Below, piece after piece: positions 49,591 through 61,001 of a stretch of 64,000 nt of DNA. The stretch's first letter is position 1, and every line of letters begins with the position of its first letter. Source of the stretch: Methylococcus capsulatus str. Texas = ATCC 19069 (GTDB taxonomy: Bacteria > Pseudomonadota > Gammaproteobacteria > Methylococcales > Methylococcaceae); contig NZ_AUKJ01000019.1 in NCBI RefSeq assembly GCF_000424685.1, forward strand, positions 62,001 through 126,000, read 5' to 3'. The notes under the pieces were generated by a model. It worked only from the letters and a program-made list of their open reading frames with translations, was not told the origin of the DNA and searched no databases. Both the position numbers and the translations under genes were made by a program.

Positions 49591-52415
49591 TCTCCAGCCT
49601 CGAACTCGGCGTTCTTGAACTTCAGCACGTTGCAGTTTTCTTTCACGGCGCGCTGCAGCCCATCGTCGAACCCGGTGGCCGACTCGGCCTGGATCTCGAT
49701 GGCGATCTTCACCTTCACACTGGGGCGCAGGGTGAACTGCTGGACGACCTCGTCGACCAGATCGGCGAACTGCTTCTTCGCCTGGAACGGGTCGAGCTCG
49801 ATGCTGCCGTAGAACTGCTTCTTGGTTGTCTGCCCCGCAGTGGCACCACCTGTGGCATAGCCACCCTTGGCCGAGTCCTCAGCGAGAGGCGTGCCGCCAC
49901 CGGCGGGAATCGTCGTCGTGGCTGCACCTCCGCCAGCCTCGGCAACCTTGTTCCGAGAAGCTTCTTCCGCGTAGGCCGCCGCGGTAACCGGCTCGATCAG
50001 CAGCAGCGATGCATCCAGAATGGGCGAGTAGCGCTTGCCGTAGCTGAATCCGACGTAGCGGCCATCCTCCTTGCCCTGCGCGAAGCCGAAGAAGTCGCGG
50101 CTCTCCGCGCCCGCGGCCAGCGTCATCTGGAAGACGGTGTCGTCCTTCAGGCGCGGCAGGTAGAGCTGCTGGCAGCTCTGCTGCCAGACGTTCAGGGCGC
50201 TGGTCTCCTTGACGTCGTCCTTCCAGAACCAGTCCTTTAGCACCTTGGCCAGGTGGATCGGCGCCCACTCACTGATGAGCAATTCGTTCTCCTTGAGCAC
50301 GCGCTCGATTTCCTGCGACCAGTTCTGTGCGCCGGGGTTGAGCTGGAAGTGTTCCCACCGCAGCTCGGAAAGGCCTTTGCCGGGGCGCGCCTCCTGCATC
50401 GGAGCCAGCAGCCACTTGTAGGTCTCGCGAATCATGCGGCGCACGGTCTCCTCGGCCTGCTCCAAGCTGGCGTTCGCCTGCTTGGCCATCAGGTTGTCGA
50501 GGACGATACGGTTGTCCTTGTAGTCGGCAACGATGCTGCGCCATGCCAGGAACGAGCGCACATGGTCCTTCAGCCGGCTCACGCTGTCGTAGTCGGCGGC
50601 CAGGAAGATCAGCCGGTTCTGCTTGAAGCGGGGCTGGTCGCCGCGCTTCTTCAGGATCTCGGTGGCGCGGTCTAGCCCTAAGCTCTGGCCGCTCTTGCTG
50701 AAGGCGGCGTCGGGCGGCAGCACCACCAAACGCAGCGCCCAGTCGTCGGGCACGTCGCCGCTGTCGGTGAAGACGTGGATGCCGCCGAACACCCCGCTAC
50801 TGAGGCCGCGCTGCATGCGCTCGCGGATCGTTGGGAACACGTCCTCCCTGTCCTGAAAGCGGCGCTTGCGCTCCTCCATCTCACGCCGCAGGTTTGGCCG
50901 GGTATCGAGCCAGAACCGGTTGTTGGCGTGGTTGAGGTAGTGCAGCCGGTCGGTCAGACGCCTGAGCGCATCCTTGAACACGCTGATCTGCTGACCCGGC
51001 TGGATACTGCCCAAGATCACGCGCTCCAGCTCAAGGCCCCGCACCAGCTGGTTCGTGGTGCTGGGCGCGCTGCCCAGAAACACTGTGCGAGCCGACCTGC
51101 GGCAAGCCTGCACGGCTCCGAACCGGGTGTCCCTGTTCTCGATCTCGGTGGTCTCGGCGCGCTCGCCATCCACGTCGCGTTCGATCACCGGGTCCCACCC
51201 CTGCGGCAGGTAGTAGACGGCCTCGTTGCGCACGTCGGCGTCGTACAGCGGCAGGCTGCCCGGCATGATGAGCGGGTCGTTGTTGCCGTCCTTCCACAGG
51301 CGGTGGATGACCTTGGCCATCATTTTCAGCACACCGCGGGTGCGCTGGAAGTTGTCCAGGGTCGACCAGTCCTCATACAAGCGGTCGAACACCTCGGGGT
51401 GGATCGGGTAGGCGTGCACCAGCCGCTCGAAGTAGCGGCTCTCCTGCGTCTCGGCGGGCAAGTCGTCGCGGTGGGCGGTGTAGAAGTCGGCAAACGCGCG
51501 GCACACCGATTCCATCGCCAGCTTGTCGTTGATCGAGGCGAACAGCCGCCGCCGCACGATCTCGAACGCTTCCTCGGTGGCCACCGGCTTCCACAGCGCC
51601 TGCACGCGGCCGAAGTAGTGCGCCAGCGCCTCCAGCGCCTTCACGCCGCGCTGGCTGCCGGCTTCCTTGTCTGATTCGGGCAGTGATGCCAGCAGCACGG
51701 CTGTGGGCACGGCCTTCAGTGCCTCGGTCAGCGCCTGAACGAACGACAGGTTGGAATCGAACGTCCCCCCGGTGAGTGTCTTGCCCTCTTCGAACTGGCG
51801 CACGTACGCCACCAGCTCGTCGATCAGGATCACGCAAGGGGCACAGCGGGCCAGCAGCGTCTCCAGAACCGCCTTGCCGGGCGACGTGCCCGAGGCATCC
51901 GCATCGGCCACCAGGGCGTAGCCCTCCGCGCCACCCAGTTGCCACGCCAGGTCGCCCCACAGCGTGCGCACTGTCTGGCCATCGCGCTGCGCGGGCTGGT
52001 TGGGCGAAGACTTGATGCCGTCCAGCACCGCAATGCGGGCGCGCGGCAGCTCGGTGATCTGCGCCGCATTCAGGATGTCGCCCAAGCCCTGCAGATCGCT
52101 GGCCGGCACCTCGCCCTTGGCCATGTGGTACACGGCCAGCATGGTGTGCGTCTTGCCGCCGCCGAATGCGGTCTGCAGCTGGATCACCGGGTCGCCGCCC
52201 TTGCCTGCCAGGCGCTTGACCACGGAGTCGAGCAGCAGGCGCATCCCCTCGGTGATGAAGGTCCGGCTAAAGAACAGCGACGGGTTCTGGTACTCGGCCG
52301 TGGCGGTGCCCGCGTGCACGCGCCACAGATCCGCCGCGAACTCGGCCTGCTGGAACGTGCCCTTGAGCACGTCTTCGTGTGGGATGGCGATCTCGCGCCA
52401 GGGTTTCAGACTCAT
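49587..52415 (-). CDS. DUF499 anti-phage-associated ATPase
   Basis: This 942-residue P-loop protein of the DUF499 family starts with the typical [19 protein letters not shown], has the Walker [21 protein letters not shown] near residue 87 and the Walker [17 protein letters not shown] near 200, and shows the late family part [25 protein letters not shown]. Members recur in defence loci with DUF1156 methylases and helicases. It may be the counterpart of BrxC in this system. It overlaps the TIR and AlbA_2 genes by 4 nt each. Confidence 0.9.
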   Translation of the reverse strand: MSLKPWREIAIPHEDVLKGTFQQAEFAADLWRVHAGTATAEYQNPSLFFSRTFITEGMRLLLDSVVKRLAGKGGDPVIQLQTAFGGGKTHTMLAVYHMAKGEVPASDLQGLGDILNAAQITELPRARIAVLDGIKSSPNQPAQRDGQTVRTLWGDLAWQLGGAEGYALVADADASGTSPGKAVLETLLARCAPCVILIDELVAYVRQFEEGKTLTGGTFDSNLSFVQALTEALKAVPTAVLLASLPESDKEAGSQRGVKALEALAHYFGRVQALWKPVATEEAFEIVRRRLFASINDKLAMESVCRAFADFYTAHRDDLPAETQESRYFERLVHAYPIHPEVFDRLYEDWSTLDNFQRTRGVLKMMAKVIHRLWKDGNNDPLIMPGSLPLYDADVRNEAVYYLPQGWDPVIERDVDGERAETTEIENRDTRFGAVQACRRSARTVFLGSAPSTTNQLVRGLELERVILGSIQPGQQISVFKDALRRLTDRLHYLNHANNRFWLDTRPNLRREMEERKRRFQDREDVFPTIRERMQRGLSSGVFGGIHVFTDSGDVPDDWALRLVVLPPDAAFSKSGQSLGLDRATEILKKRGDQPRFKQNRLIFLAADYDSVSRLKDHVRSFLAWRSIVADYKDNRIVLDNLMAKQANASLEQAEETVRRMIRETYKWLLAPMQEARPGKGLSELRWEHFQLNPGAQNWSQEIERVLKENELLISEWAPIHLAKVLKDWFWKDDVKETSALNVWQQSCQQLYLPRLKDDTVFQMTLAAGAESRDFFGFAQGKEDGRYVGFSYGKRYSPILDASLLLIEPVTAAAYAEEASRNKVAEAGGGAATTTIPAGGGTPLAEDSAKGGYATGGATAGQTTKKQFYGSIELDPFQAKKQFADLVDEVVQQFTLRPSVKVKIAIEIQAESATGFDDGLQRAVKENCNVLKFKNAEFEAGE

Positions 52416-53683
52416 GCTTCTTGCTCCGTGCGAGCGGCATAAATCGTCAAAACCAGCTCGCTGTCATCGTTCATACGGTATTCGGGGCGCTTACCCGAGA
52501 GAGCTTCGCTGCGCGCGAGGATGATCGACACACCTTCCCCACGCTTGTCCATGAGGTGGCTGCGATGCTGCGCCAGTTCGTCATCCCCCACCGGGCAGCG
52601 CGCCAAGAGGCTGGTCAGGGCTTCATTGCGGGCGGCCTGCCGGAATGGCAGGCTCTCTGGGGTCATGGTGTTGGGCAGCATGCCCGGCGAATACAGCTCC
52701 AGCCGATCGGCAAACAACCGCAGTCGTACCTTGGCTCCTGCCATCGAATAGTCGCGGTGCGCCACCGCGTTGACCACCGCCTCAAACACAGCGGTCATGT
52801 CGTACTGGGGCATGTCCACCCGTCCGCCGTGGGCACGCTTGAACGCGGCCACCTGCATGTTCTTGCGCACGAAGGCGCAGGCCAGACGAATCTGTTCATC
52901 CAGCGGGCCGGTGATGTCCCGAGCGTCCCTCTGATAGACCGATTCCCCTTCGGGAACGACGGTGGTACCCGCATAGGCGACGGCCTGAATCAAGGCGCCG
53001 GGCAGATAGCGGTGCGGTTCGCGGCTGGCCATCAGCAGGCCCGCCACGGTCGGTCGCCAAACATCCTGCTCGTCTTGAGCTGCCATGGCCAGCTTGCCGA
53101 GCAATACTTCCGGTGCATCGGCGCTTTGGGCCGGCGCGAAACGCCGCCACAGGACCTCGTCCAGATCGGTGAGCGTGGCGCGCGACACGGGGGTCTCGTC
53201 GAAGCGGATCAGCCGCGACTGGCTGCGCTGCTGGAACAGACGCGCCAGATGATCCGGGGGCATGGGGCGTTTCGAGGAACCCACGCGATGGAAGTACCCT
53301 CCCGGGCTCTGGTGCACGAACAGACTGCGCGCCACTTCCACCCGCAGCACCGGCTGCTCCGCCCCCGCCGAATCGGGCAGCGTCATGCGCTCGATGACCG
53401 GCGCCAAAGGCGGTTTCACCGAATCCTCGCAGGCCTGCCGCACCAGCGCCTCCACCGCATCCAGCCGTTCCAGCGGAATGCCCAGCACCTCGCGGGCGCG
53501 GTCTTCCACGCCGAGCAGCAGCACCCCGCCGGCGCTGTTGGCAAAGGCGGCCAGTTCGTCCGCCAGATCCTCCTGCCCAGGGCCGCGCAGCTTGCCACCG
53601 GCGAACTTGACCTCCTTCAGTTCCAGGAAGCTGTCCTCGCCCAGGCGAATCTTCTCGATCAGTTCCGCACGTGTGCCCAGCAT
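52412..53683 (-). CDS. AlbA_2 (Schlafen-like) domain protein
   Basis: This 423-residue protein has an AlbA_2 domain in its first 150 residues: [47 protein letters not shown] and [24 protein letters not shown], all canonical. The C-terminal half has a winged-helix/ATPase-like part ([24 protein letters not shown], as in the HATPase_c_4 region of this family). Such proteins act as nucleic-acid-binding regulators or effectors; here membership in the operon suggests sensing or regulation. It starts 1 nt after the TrlF-like gene stop. Confidence 0.85.
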   Translation of the reverse strand: MLGTRAELIEKIRLGEDSFLELKEVKFAGGKLRGPGQEDLADELAAFANSAGGVLLLGVEDRAREVLGIPLERLDAVEALVRQACEDSVKPPLAPVIERMTLPDSAGAEQPVLRVEVARSLFVHQSPGGYFHRVGSSKRPMPPDHLARLFQQRSQSRLIRFDETPVSRATLTDLDEVLWRRFAPAQSADAPEVLLGKLAMAAQDEQDVWRPTVAGLLMASREPHRYLPGALIQAVAYAGTTVVPEGESVYQRDARDITGPLDEQIRLACAFVRKNMQVAAFKRAHGGRVDMPQYDMTAVFEAVVNAVAHRDYSMAGAKVRLRLFADRLELYSPGMLPNTMTPESLPFRQAARNEALTSLLARCPVGDDELAQHRSHLMDKRGEGVSIILARSEALSGKRPEYRMNDDSELVLTIYAARTEQEA

Positions 53684-53684
53684 C

Positions 53685-56480
53685 TCAAACCTCCCTGCCC
53701 AGCCGCTTCCACCTGCGGGCGAAGGCCTCGCGCCCGCCTTCCATCACCCGGCAGACCTCCTCGCGCACGGCCTTTTCCTGCAACGCGCCGCTTTCTGCCA
53801 CGACGCACTGCCCGTTCTTGAAGTCCATCACGTGCACCAGCTCCGCATCGCCATTGACCACCACGTTGGGGTTGTGGGTGACGACGATGAGCTGCCGGCG
53901 CAGCTTGTTCTCGCGGATCTGGCGCACGATGAGGTCGTAGATCAGGTGGTTGTCCAGATCGTCCTCGGGCTGGTCGAGCACGATGGGCTCCTCGCCGAAG
54001 GCCAGCAGAAAGGCCAGGAGCGCCGCCGAGCGCTGCCCCTGGGAACCCTCGCTGATGGCGTACCATCCGCCATCGCGCTGGTACTCGATCTTGAGATCGT
54101 CTTCCGGGTACCACGTCAGCACGTGGTCGGCGAATTCCGGCTTCTCGGCCTTGCGCTCCAGGTAGTTGCGGAACTTTCCACCCAACGTGCCGGGGCGCTC
54201 GATGAGCGCGTTGCGCATGGCCTCCAGCGCTGCGAGCTTGTCTCGATCCGCAGCGGCGGCCACGTCATGGGCCAGACCCGATTGGGCCTGGCCGTCATCG
54301 ACCTTCAGGATGTCATCGGCAAACCGCTCGTCGGTGGCTTCGATCAGCTCGCGCAGGCTGCGCTCGATGACGAAGGCATCGAAGCCGAACGCCACGACGT
54401 TCATGCGCACGTGAGGGTTGTGCGCCAGCTTGTCCTGCAAGAAGGTCTGGCGCTGCCGGGTGATGGCCTGCCTGCGCTCGACGACCAGCGTCTGCTGATC
54501 GGCAATCTGCTTCACCAGCACAGCACGGTCGGCCTGCAACTGCCGCAGGGCTTTGGCCTGCGCCTCCAGCTGCTGGCGTTCCTGGGTGAGCCGCGCAAAC
54601 GCCTGCGGGTCGGCCACGCCCTGCTCTGTCAGCTTGGCCTGCAATTGCTGATAGGCCGCGCGTGCCGCCTCGGCCCGCGCGCGCCACGTGGCCAGCCGCG
54701 CGTCGCCCTTCAGTTTGCCGATGTCCCGATCCAGTGTGGCGGCATCCTGCTCCAAGCGCTGGCGTGTCTGCGCGAGCAAGGCATCGGCCTCAGCCCGCCA
54801 CGCCAGCAGATCCGTCTCGGCCTCGCCGAAGTGCTGCGGCAGCCAGTCGTCGAGCAGCAGGTTTTCCGCGGTTTGGCGCAGCGTGCTCGCTGCCTCGCGC
54901 AACTGCGCCAGCGTCTCGTCCACCGCCCGCGCCTGGTGCTGGGCGCGGGCATAGGCCTGCTGCACGGCGGCGTGGTCGCCCTGCGCCAGGGTCTTGAGCT
55001 TGTTTTCCAGTTCCTGCAAGCGGCGCTCGACCTCGGGCAGGGCGGCGACCTTGCCGTCGATCTCCCGCAGCCGCGCCCGCTGGGCGAAGAAGGCGCGCTT
55101 GGCCTCCTCGAACGCCTGCTTAAGCGGCTCCACCCCGGCCGCCTCGTCGATGATGGTCAAGAGCGCCTGCCGGCCATTGCCCGCCAGCGCGGCGATCTGA
55201 CCCTGCGAGAACAGGCGGACAGGGAAGCGGCTGGCGTTGACGCTCTGGCTCGTCGAAGGCTGCCACTGACCATCGCGCCATTCCTCGACCGGCGTGCCCT
55301 GTCCATTGGCCTGCCAGTTCAGGCGCAGCAACCGGTCCTCGTGCTGCCACTCGACGCGGAGGGCCGTGTCCGCCTTCAAAGCGCCCCTGTCGTCACGCCC
55401 CCTGGCCACCGTGGCGAAGGCCTCGAAGCGCTCGCGCGGCTCGCTGTCCCTGGGCAGCGCCCGAATCTCGCCCTCGCGCCGGGTGGCGAGCCGCAGCGCG
55501 TGCACCACGGTGGACTTGCCCGTGCCGCGCCCGCCGACGATGGCGTTGAAGTACGGCGAGAGCGTCAGCCGCGCCGGCTGGCCATTGCCCATCACCCGCG
55601 CTCGGTCGATCTCGATGCTGCGGATCACGTGCGCCGGGGTCTTGAACGGGTCGAACGCCCCTTCGTCGCTGCGGCGGATCGACACGCCGTTGCCATCCAG
55701 CAGCGCCAGCCGCAAGCCCTCCAGCGTCGGCGCGGCCATCTTGACCCAGGTGTAGCGGCTGCCCGGCACCGCCGCTCCCTGAAAGCTGTGGCAGTCGCTG
55801 CCCAGCACCCGCGCCAGCGGCCGGGCGAGTTTTTCCACCGCTTGCGGATACGGGTTGGCTACGTCGAGCCACTCCAGGGCGAGCAGCCCTTCGACCTCCA
55901 GCGCCTGCCGGACCATGTGGGCCGACAGGGCGCATTGCTGCGTGCCCGGATTGACGCGCAGCAGGCCCTTGTCGGCATCGGCATGCGCCGGAATGGGAAT
56001 GGCGTCCGCCGCCAGCACCGCCGCGATGACTTCGGCCACCGACCTGCTGGTCTCGCCGTCCGAGTCGCCCTTGGTGCCGCCGTAGCCCGCTGCGCCCAGA
56101 AGACTGTCGATGTCGCCGGTCGTGGCAGCCGGATCGAAGATCGCCAGCACATGAACCCCGCCGCTGGCGGAAATCTCCACGCCGGGGAACAGGGTCAGCG
56201 GGCGGAAGCCTTCGGGCGGGTTGCCGGCCTCGGCCTGCGCCTGCATGTCGGCATAAGCCGTTTTCAGCTGATCGATCCACGCGCCGCTGTTGTGGTCGGT
56301 CACCGCCACGCAGTCGATGCCGGCGCCCATGTAGCGCAGCAGCCATTGCTCGGGCGTGAGCGTCAGGTTTTGCGTATGCCAGGGCGTGTCGCGCGAAGCA
56401 GGCGTGTGGGTGTGGAAATCGAACGTCCACCAGCGCGAGCCCGGGTAGTTCCATGGGGTCTCAGTGACGGGTGAAATCAT
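53685..56480 (-). CDS. TrlF-like PHP-domain/SMC-like ATPase
   Basis: This 931-residue protein has an N-terminal PHP phosphoesterase domain (WWTFDFHTHTPAS near residue 22, AVTDHNSGAW near 60), the Walker A IVGGRGTGKSTVVHALRLA near 320, a coiled-coil region (about 470-700) and the ABC-type signature GSQGQRSAALLAF near 813 with Walker B PIVLDQPEDDLDNH near 835. This arrangement is that of TrlF-type ATPases. It may sense DNA ends and cleave nucleic acid or nucleotides. It sits 10 nt after the DUF1156 gene. Motifs look complete. Confidence 0.88.
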   Translation of the reverse strand: MISPVTETPWNYPGSRWWTFDFHTHTPASRDTPWHTQNLTLTPEQWLLRYMGAGIDCVAVTDHNSGAWIDQLKTAYADMQAQAEAGNPPEGFRPLTLFPGVEISASGGVHVLAIFDPAATTGDIDSLLGAAGYGGTKGDSDGETSRSVAEVIAAVLAADAIPIPAHADADKGLLRVNPGTQQCALSAHMVRQALEVEGLLALEWLDVANPYPQAVEKLARPLARVLGSDCHSFQGAAVPGSRYTWVKMAAPTLEGLRLALLDGNGVSIRRSDEGAFDPFKTPAHVIRSIEIDRARVMGNGQPARLTLSPYFNAIVGGRGTGKSTVVHALRLATRREGEIRALPRDSEPRERFEAFATVARGRDDRGALKADTALRVEWQHEDRLLRLNWQANGQGTPVEEWRDGQWQPSTSQSVNASRFPVRLFSQGQIAALAGNGRQALLTIIDEAAGVEPLKQAFEEAKRAFFAQRARLREIDGKVAALPEVERRLQELENKLKTLAQGDHAAVQQAYARAQHQARAVDETLAQLREAASTLRQTAENLLLDDWLPQHFGEAETDLLAWRAEADALLAQTRQRLEQDAATLDRDIGKLKGDARLATWRARAEAARAAYQQLQAKLTEQGVADPQAFARLTQERQQLEAQAKALRQLQADRAVLVKQIADQQTLVVERRQAITRQRQTFLQDKLAHNPHVRMNVVAFGFDAFVIERSLRELIEATDERFADDILKVDDGQAQSGLAHDVAAAADRDKLAALEAMRNALIERPGTLGGKFRNYLERKAEKPEFADHVLTWYPEDDLKIEYQRDGGWYAISEGSQGQRSAALLAFLLAFGEEPIVLDQPEDDLDNHLIYDLIVRQIRENKLRRQLIVVTHNPNVVVNGDAELVHVMDFKNGQCVVAESGALQEKAVREEVCRVMEGGREAFARRWKRLGREV

Positions 56481-56490
56481 GGCGCCTCCC

Positions 56491-59400
56491 TCAGAGTTCC
56501 AGTTGCATCTGCGTGCCGACCACGCCAGCCTCGTTGGCCGCCTGCTCGATGCCGCTCCAGGCGGTGACGAGCTCGTTGTAGGCGCGGGCGTCCTCCGCCC
56601 AGCCCTTGCGTTCGCACAGCGTGTAGAGCCGGTAGGCGAGGGCGCGGATGGGTTCGGCGCGGGCGGGCATGCGGGCGAGCAATGCGCCGGCGGCCGATTC
56701 GCCCGATTGGTTCAAGGCGCGGATGAGCTGGTGCAGCGCCTCCCAGATGGGCGTGCGGGTGTCGGTCTCGGGCGACCAGTCGGCGGGGTACTCGGGCCAT
56801 TTCAACAGGCGCACGCTGCCCTTGGCCGACTCGGCCACGCCGGCGGCCACCAGCGCATCCACCGCCGTGCCTTTGGCGCGGGCGAGCACGTCGGCTTCCC
56901 CATACTTGCCCGCGGACCAGCCCTGTTGCTCGAACCAGTGCAGGCAGAACTGGGTGTCGTGGTCGAAGTCGTCCTCGGCGAGAAAGCGGTTGATGAGGGA
57001 AAGCGCGGTTTTCACCGTCATCGGCTCACCACTGGCCTCGAGCACCGAGGCGTATTGCGAGAAGATCGCCATGCCCGGGCCGATGATGGCCTGCGAGAGG
57101 TCCACCGGCGCCACCCGGCCAAAGCCCCTCTCCCCCGGGGAGAGGGGTTGGGGTGAGGGGCCGGCGCCGATCATGTCGGCGATGGCCTCCGGCAGCGTGG
57201 CGTTCAACTCACGCAAGAATTCGCGGCGGCTGGCGGTGGGGGCGTCCGGCGCACGCTTGCGGCAGACCAGCACGATGCTGGAGGCGAGCGCGTTGGTGCC
57301 CGCGCCGATCATGCGGTTGCCGAGTTCCGTGCGCATCGGCCAGGTGCCGGTGAGCATGAAGCCTGCGTCGAGCACCGCCTGCAAAAAGGTCTCCCAGCCG
57401 GTGCTGCTGGTGCCGGATTCGTCGGTGGTCTCGCTCTGCTTGAAGGCGTAGTAGATCGTCACCGGAAACGCCGGGTGCGCCTGCTCGGCCAGATTCTTCA
57501 GCGCCCGGCGCATGCCCTCCAGAAAGAAGGCTTCCGCCGCCTCCTTGCTACCGTGACGGTAAGGGGTGGCGACCAGCTCCTCGGCTTTGGGCACGGCGAG
57601 CGTCGCATACAGGCCGGGGAAGATGGGGCGCAACGAGCGGCGCAGCCAGACGTAGAAAAAGTCCGACAGGTCCGCGTAGCCGATGTTGTCGTAGTACGGC
57701 GGGTCGGTGGAGACGACCTTGTCGCGGGAGAGCGTTTGGGTTTGAGCGTCAGCACCGTCACCATATCCAGCACACCCGCCACGAAGTGAACGTACCGCGG
57801 GCTCAATCCATTCAAAGGCACTAGAAAAGCCACCACCGGAATCGCTAAAGGGATTAGCTTCCCCGAAATCCCAAGCCATAGGAATGGCCTGACGTGCGAA
57901 CAAATTGCGCAAAGATGCTGTCCTCGCCGAGCCACCAGTAGATGCTTTCGTGCCGGTCGGCCCACTATCCCAAGTGCAAATAGAATTATTGCGGTCCGAA
58001 AATCGGCTAATTGCTATTGCCAAATACACCCCCACCGCCTGGGCGTAGGCCAGCGCGCCGGTGCCGCCTTGATCTAGTGTCCTAGTATCGAGTAGGTAGG
58101 AGATAGAGGGGTCGCTATCTCCTAACCGCTGTCTTCTGTCTTCTGCGAGCACGCGGAACGCGTGCTCCGCGTCCTGGCGGCAGCGTTCGATGGCATCAAT
58201 CACCAGATCGGAAAAGGTGGTCAGCGCCACCAACTGGCGGGGGGTGAAGAGGTCGCCGAATGTGTTGAGACCGTAGTTCGGCGTTTTGAAATCGCGCGGA
58301 TTGGTCGGCAAATCCATGTCCGGCTTCCACTCCGGCTGCGCCTGCCGGGCGATGGCCTCGTGCTCGGGCAGTGGTGGCAGGTAAACCCGCCCGCGCACGC
58401 CTTCGGCGACGATGGCTATCAGCCGCGCACCCATACGCCCGGCCTGGCCTTCGGTGCGGATGTATTTGTAGTCGATGGGCGAGTTCGACAGCAGGCAATA
58501 AAAGCCGCCGCGCTTACCCGCCGCCGTGCCGTCTTTCGCTCGCGCATAGGCCGCCTTGTCGAACCCCGGCGTGCCCGCCACCCGCACGGTGAAGCGGTAG
58601 TAGCCCTCACCCCCGGCCCTCACCCCCAGCCCCTCTCCCAGGGGGAGAGGGGAGATCATGGGCTGCACATAGGCTTCCTTGCCCGCCTTGCTGGACAGCA
58701 CGAAGGTCGAGGCGAGCGGCACCTCCACATGGGAGAACGCCGGGTTGGGGCTACGCACCGTGCGCGCCCACAGCCAGGCGATGACGGTGAGCTTTTGCCC
58801 CACCAGCGGCGCCAGGTCCGGGCGATCCTTCGCGAGCTCGGGCGTGACCTCGACCTGCGGATAGAGCTGGCCGATGCGTTTTTCCGCCTCGGTGCGCATC
58901 CATGCGCCGTAGCGGCGCACGTCTTCGGCGAGGCCCCTCGCGCCGGCCCAGTCCTGCGCGAACAGGCCCTCACCCCTAACCCCTCTCCCAGCGGGAGAGG
59001 GGGGCAAAGGCCCCACCGGTGCGCGGCCGGCAAAGCGCGGCGGGATTTCGATCATGGCCTTGTTGATGGTCACCGCCACGGGGTTGAGGTCGGAGGCAAA
59101 GCTCTCTAGCCCCAGGCGCTGGGCTTCGAGCGGAATCGCGCCGCCGCCGGCAAAGGGATCGTGGAAGGCGGGGAGCTTCTCGGGGTCGAAGAGCTCGGCG
59201 GCGCAGGGATGATTTTTGTTGAGCTCGCAGGTCTCGCGCCGCCTACGCCAGATTTCGGCGCGGGCGCGTTCGAGCACGGCTTCGTTGTTGGTGTTTTCCC
59301 ACTGGACGAGCTCCTCGATGAGCTTGAACAGGCGCTCGCGTTCGAGCCGGGCCTTGTCCTTGTTGACGCCGCGCCCAAGCTGGCGCTCGTAGCCGGGGTC

Positions 59401-59580
59401 GTTGACCATCTGGGCGAAGATCACCGCCCGCGCCGCCGCCAGGGGCCGCCTCGCCCACCACAGGTGCAGGGTGGAGGGGTGGCCGTGGCGGATGGACTTT
59501 TCGCGGGCGCTGGCTGCGTTGATGGCGTCCAGGGGGAGTGCCACTTCAATGAGTTTTTTCGGGGCTTTGATCGGGGTCAT
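56491..59580 (-). CDS. DUF1156 adenine-specific DNA methyltransferase
   Basis: This 1029-residue protein opens with the DUF1156 hallmark [22 protein letters not shown] followed by [17 protein letters not shown]. It has motif [19 protein letters not shown] near 143 and the catalytic [15 protein letters not shown] near 627. Members are COG1743 adenine methylases found beside DUF499. Three stretches ([34 protein letters not shown]) are translations of an interspersed palindromic repeat, so the protein carries extra loops. The stop of the gene lies 10 nt before TrlF; its start overlaps the toxin stop by 4 nt. Confidence 0.92.
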   Translation of the reverse strand: MTPIKAPKKLIEVALPLDAINAASAREKSIRHGHPSTLHLWWARRPLAAARAVIFAQMVNDPGYERQLGRGVNKDKARLERERLFKLIEELVQWENTNNEAVLERARAEIWRRRRETCELNKNHPCAAELFDPEKLPAFHDPFAGGGAIPLEAQRLGLESFASDLNPVAVTINKAMIEIPPRFAGRAPVGPLPPSPAGRGVRGEGLFAQDWAGARGLAEDVRRYGAWMRTEAEKRIGQLYPQVEVTPELAKDRPDLAPLVGQKLTVIAWLWARTVRSPNPAFSHVEVPLASTFVLSSKAGKEAYVQPMISPLPLGEGLGVRAGGEGYYRFTVRVAGTPGFDKAAYARAKDGTAAGKRGGFYCLLSNSPIDYKYIRTEGQAGRMGARLIAIVAEGVRGRVYLPPLPEHEAIARQAQPEWKPDMDLPTNPRDFKTPNYGLNTFGDLFTPRQLVALTTFSDLVIDAIERCRQDAEHAFRVLAEDRRQRLGDSDPSISYLLDTRTLDQGGTGALAYAQAVGVYLAIAISRFSDRNNSICTWDSGPTGTKASTGGSARTASLRNLFARQAIPMAWDFGEANPFSDSGGGFSSAFEWIEPAVRSLRGGCAGYGDGADAQTQTLSRDKVVSTDPPYYDNIGYADLSDFFYVWLRRSLRPIFPGLYATLAVPKAEELVATPYRHGSKEAAEAFFLEGMRRALKNLAEQAHPAFPVTIYYAFKQSETTDESGTSSTGWETFLQAVLDAGFMLTGTWPMRTELGNRMIGAGTNALASSIVLVCRKRAPDAPTASRREFLRELNATLPEAIADMIGAGPSPQPLSPGERGFGRVAPVDLSQAIIGPGMAIFSQYASVLEASGEPMTVKTALSLINRFLAEDDFDHDTQFCLHWFEQQGWSAGKYGEADVLARAKGTAVDALVAAGVAESAKGSVRLLKWPEYPADWSPETDTRTPIWEALHQLIRALNQSGESAAGALLARMPARAEPIRALAYRLYTLCERKGWAEDARAYNELVTAWSGIEQAANEAGVVGTQMQLEL
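57124..57159 (+). repeat. Interspersed palindromic repeat, copy 1 (in DUF1156 gene, inverted)
   Basis: It has the arms CCCCTCTCCC and GGGAGAGGGG around a CCG centre, with TTGGGGTGAGG on the right flank. It is the same element as copies 2-4 in opposite orientation and is read through in frame. Confidence 0.85.
58604..58653 (-). repeat. Interspersed palindromic repeat, copy 2 (in DUF1156 gene)
   Basis: CCCTCACCCCC, then CCCTCTCCC and GGGAGAGGGG, the element core with a doubled CCCTCACCCC flank. It is translated as [15 protein letters not shown] in the methylase. Confidence 0.85.
58967..59003 (-). repeat. Interspersed palindromic repeat, copy 3 (in DUF1156 gene)
   Basis: CCCTCACCCCTAA is followed by CCCCTCTCCC, AGC and GGGAGAGGGG. 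It is translated as [14 protein letters not shown] between methylase motifs I and IV. Confidence 0.85.
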
Positions 59581-59921
59581 GAAAGTGGTCCCAGCAGGCG
59601 GGCCAAAGCGGTGTTGGCGCGCGCGGCATCGGCGGCGGCCAAGCGCCCCAGCACGCCGCGGATCAGCCGGGCATCCAGGGTGAACAGCTTGCAGCGCACC
59701 ACCGAAGGCGCGGGCAGGCCGGCGGCGGCCAGGTCTTCAATCGGGTAATCGAGCGGCCACGGCGGATTCTTGGCCGAGGTGATCATGGCCAGCACCACGT
59801 GAGCGGCCGGAGAGTTGAAGGCGGTCGCGTCGGAGAGCACCAGCGCGGGGCGGTTCTTGCTGGCGGCGCGGTCGGTGAAGGGGAAGGGCACGCGCACCAC
59901 CTGGCCGCGTTCATAGGTCAC
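59577..59921 (-). CDS. PemK/MazF-family toxin
   Basis: This 114-residue protein has the MazF-type start [30 protein letters not shown] and the continuation [10 protein letters not shown], the usual RGxxxxxxFPFxD....RPxxVxS pattern of ribosome-linked or mRNA endoribonucleases. The start is GTG 59921 behind a strong GAGGAGG, inside the end of the antitoxin gene (11-nt overlap). It sits inside the defence operon, overlapping the methylase start by 4 nt. RNA cleavage is inferred from the family. Confidence 0.85.
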   Translation of the reverse strand: MTYERGQVVRVPFPFTDRAASKNRPALVLSDATAFNSPAAHVVLAMITSAKNPPWPLDYPIEDLAAAGLPAPSVVRCKLFTLDARLIRGVLGRLAAADAARANTALARLLGPLS

Positions 59922-60141
59922 GGTAGGCCTCCTCGTCGGCCGGGCTCGTCCACTCGGACAGGGTGCCCTCGACGGCCTTGAGGTATTCGATGTCGAGCGG
60001 TTGCACACGGCGCACGCGGGCGCTGCCGTCGGGTTCGATCTCCCAGGCGATGAGGTCGCCGGGACCGACGTGGAGCGCGGCGCGGATGTCGGCCGGGATG
60101 GTGGTCTGGCCCTTGGCGGTGATTTTGGCCACGGCGGTCAT
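59911..60141 (-). CDS. AbrB/MazE-type antitoxin
   Basis: This 76-residue protein opens with the swapped-hairpin AbrB motif AVAKITAKGQTTIPADIRAAL and LIAWEIEPDGSARVRRV, followed by a charged helical tail that should wrap the toxin. It precedes and overlaps the toxin gene. An inverted repeat 16 nt upstream of its start may be its operator. GGAGG precedes the ATG. The intact pair suggests selection for retention of the operon. Confidence 0.88.
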   Translation of the reverse strand: MTAVAKITAKGQTTIPADIRAALHVGPGDLIAWEIEPDGSARVRRVQPLDIEYLKAVEGTLSEWTSPADEEAYRDL

Positions 60142-60156
60142 GCCGTACCTCCTTTC

Positions 60157-60184
60157 ATGTAAGGAATGGAAGGATATCTTACAT
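60157..60184. promoter_or_regulatory. Inverted repeat upstream of the toxin-antitoxin genes, likely operator
   Basis: ATGTAAG (60157-60163) and CTTACAT (60178-60184) are exact complements with 14 bases between. The site lies just before the antitoxin start in the 42-bp gap to the helicase gene, where AbrB-type antitoxins bind to repress their own promoter. Confidence 0.55.
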
Positions 60185-60965
60185 CAATGCGGAAATTCAG
60201 CGCGCGCGAGCAGTGCATCCAGATCCAGATTGATGCTGGTGACGGCCCAGTCGGGCTCGCTGGTGAAGGGCTGGCGCACGTAGAACGGACCTTCATGCTG
60301 CTCGCCGTCGACCAGCACGATGGCCAGGATGAACTTGTCGGACTGGTTGAGGGCGTAGAGGATCTCGTTGCGCGTGACGGTGATCGTGGTTTGCCCCTTG
60401 ACGCGCCCTTTGACCTCGATGTGGCGGGAAGGCGGTAGCTTGCCGTCCTGCGCGGGGGGCAGGCTGGTGATGTCCCAGCCGCACTTCTCGGCCGAGACGT
60501 CGATGACCTCATGCCCGAGGGCGCGTTCGGCATCCATCACGGCGCGCATCGCGATCTGCTCGACGCGGGCCCGTGCGGCGGCGTCCGCGGTCCAGCCCGG
60601 CTGCCCCTTGCGCTGCAGCAAGAGGCCCGCCGGGATGACGAGCGCGCCGCCCAGGATCACTGGCGTGGCGGAGACGACGTGGCGCATGGCCGTGAGCTCC
60701 TTCTCGCGCGTCTCGCGGCGGGCGGTGAGCTCATCGATGGTGCGGCGGACGTTCGTAAGCTGAAGGCGAACGTCCTTGCCGGCGGCGATGTCCTCCTGCA
60801 GCTTGATGTAGCGGTCGGACCAGAAGTTGATCTCCTTGACCAGGCGCTCGTGCACGGCGGCGAGCGTCTTGCCGACGGTCTTTTCGCGGCGGGCGCGCAC
60901 ATCAATGAAGTGTTCGGGCACCAGGTGGGTGGAGGCGTGGGCGAGCGCCACCTGCTCGAGATTCG

Positions 60966-61001
60966 CCCTCACCCCCTGCCCCTCTCCCAAGGGGAGAGGG
61001 G
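60966..61001 (-). repeat. Interspersed palindromic repeat, copy 4 (in helicase gene)
   Basis: CCCTCACCCCCTG is followed by CCCCTCTCCC, AA and GGGGAGAGGG. It is read in the helicase frame as [15 protein letters not shown]. Confidence 0.85.

Noticed and set aside
53262-56474. Plus-strand frame of 1070 codons opposite the TrlF-like gene
   Set aside because: The minus strand holds clear PHP, Walker A and ABC signature motifs; the plus frame is low-complexity antisense.
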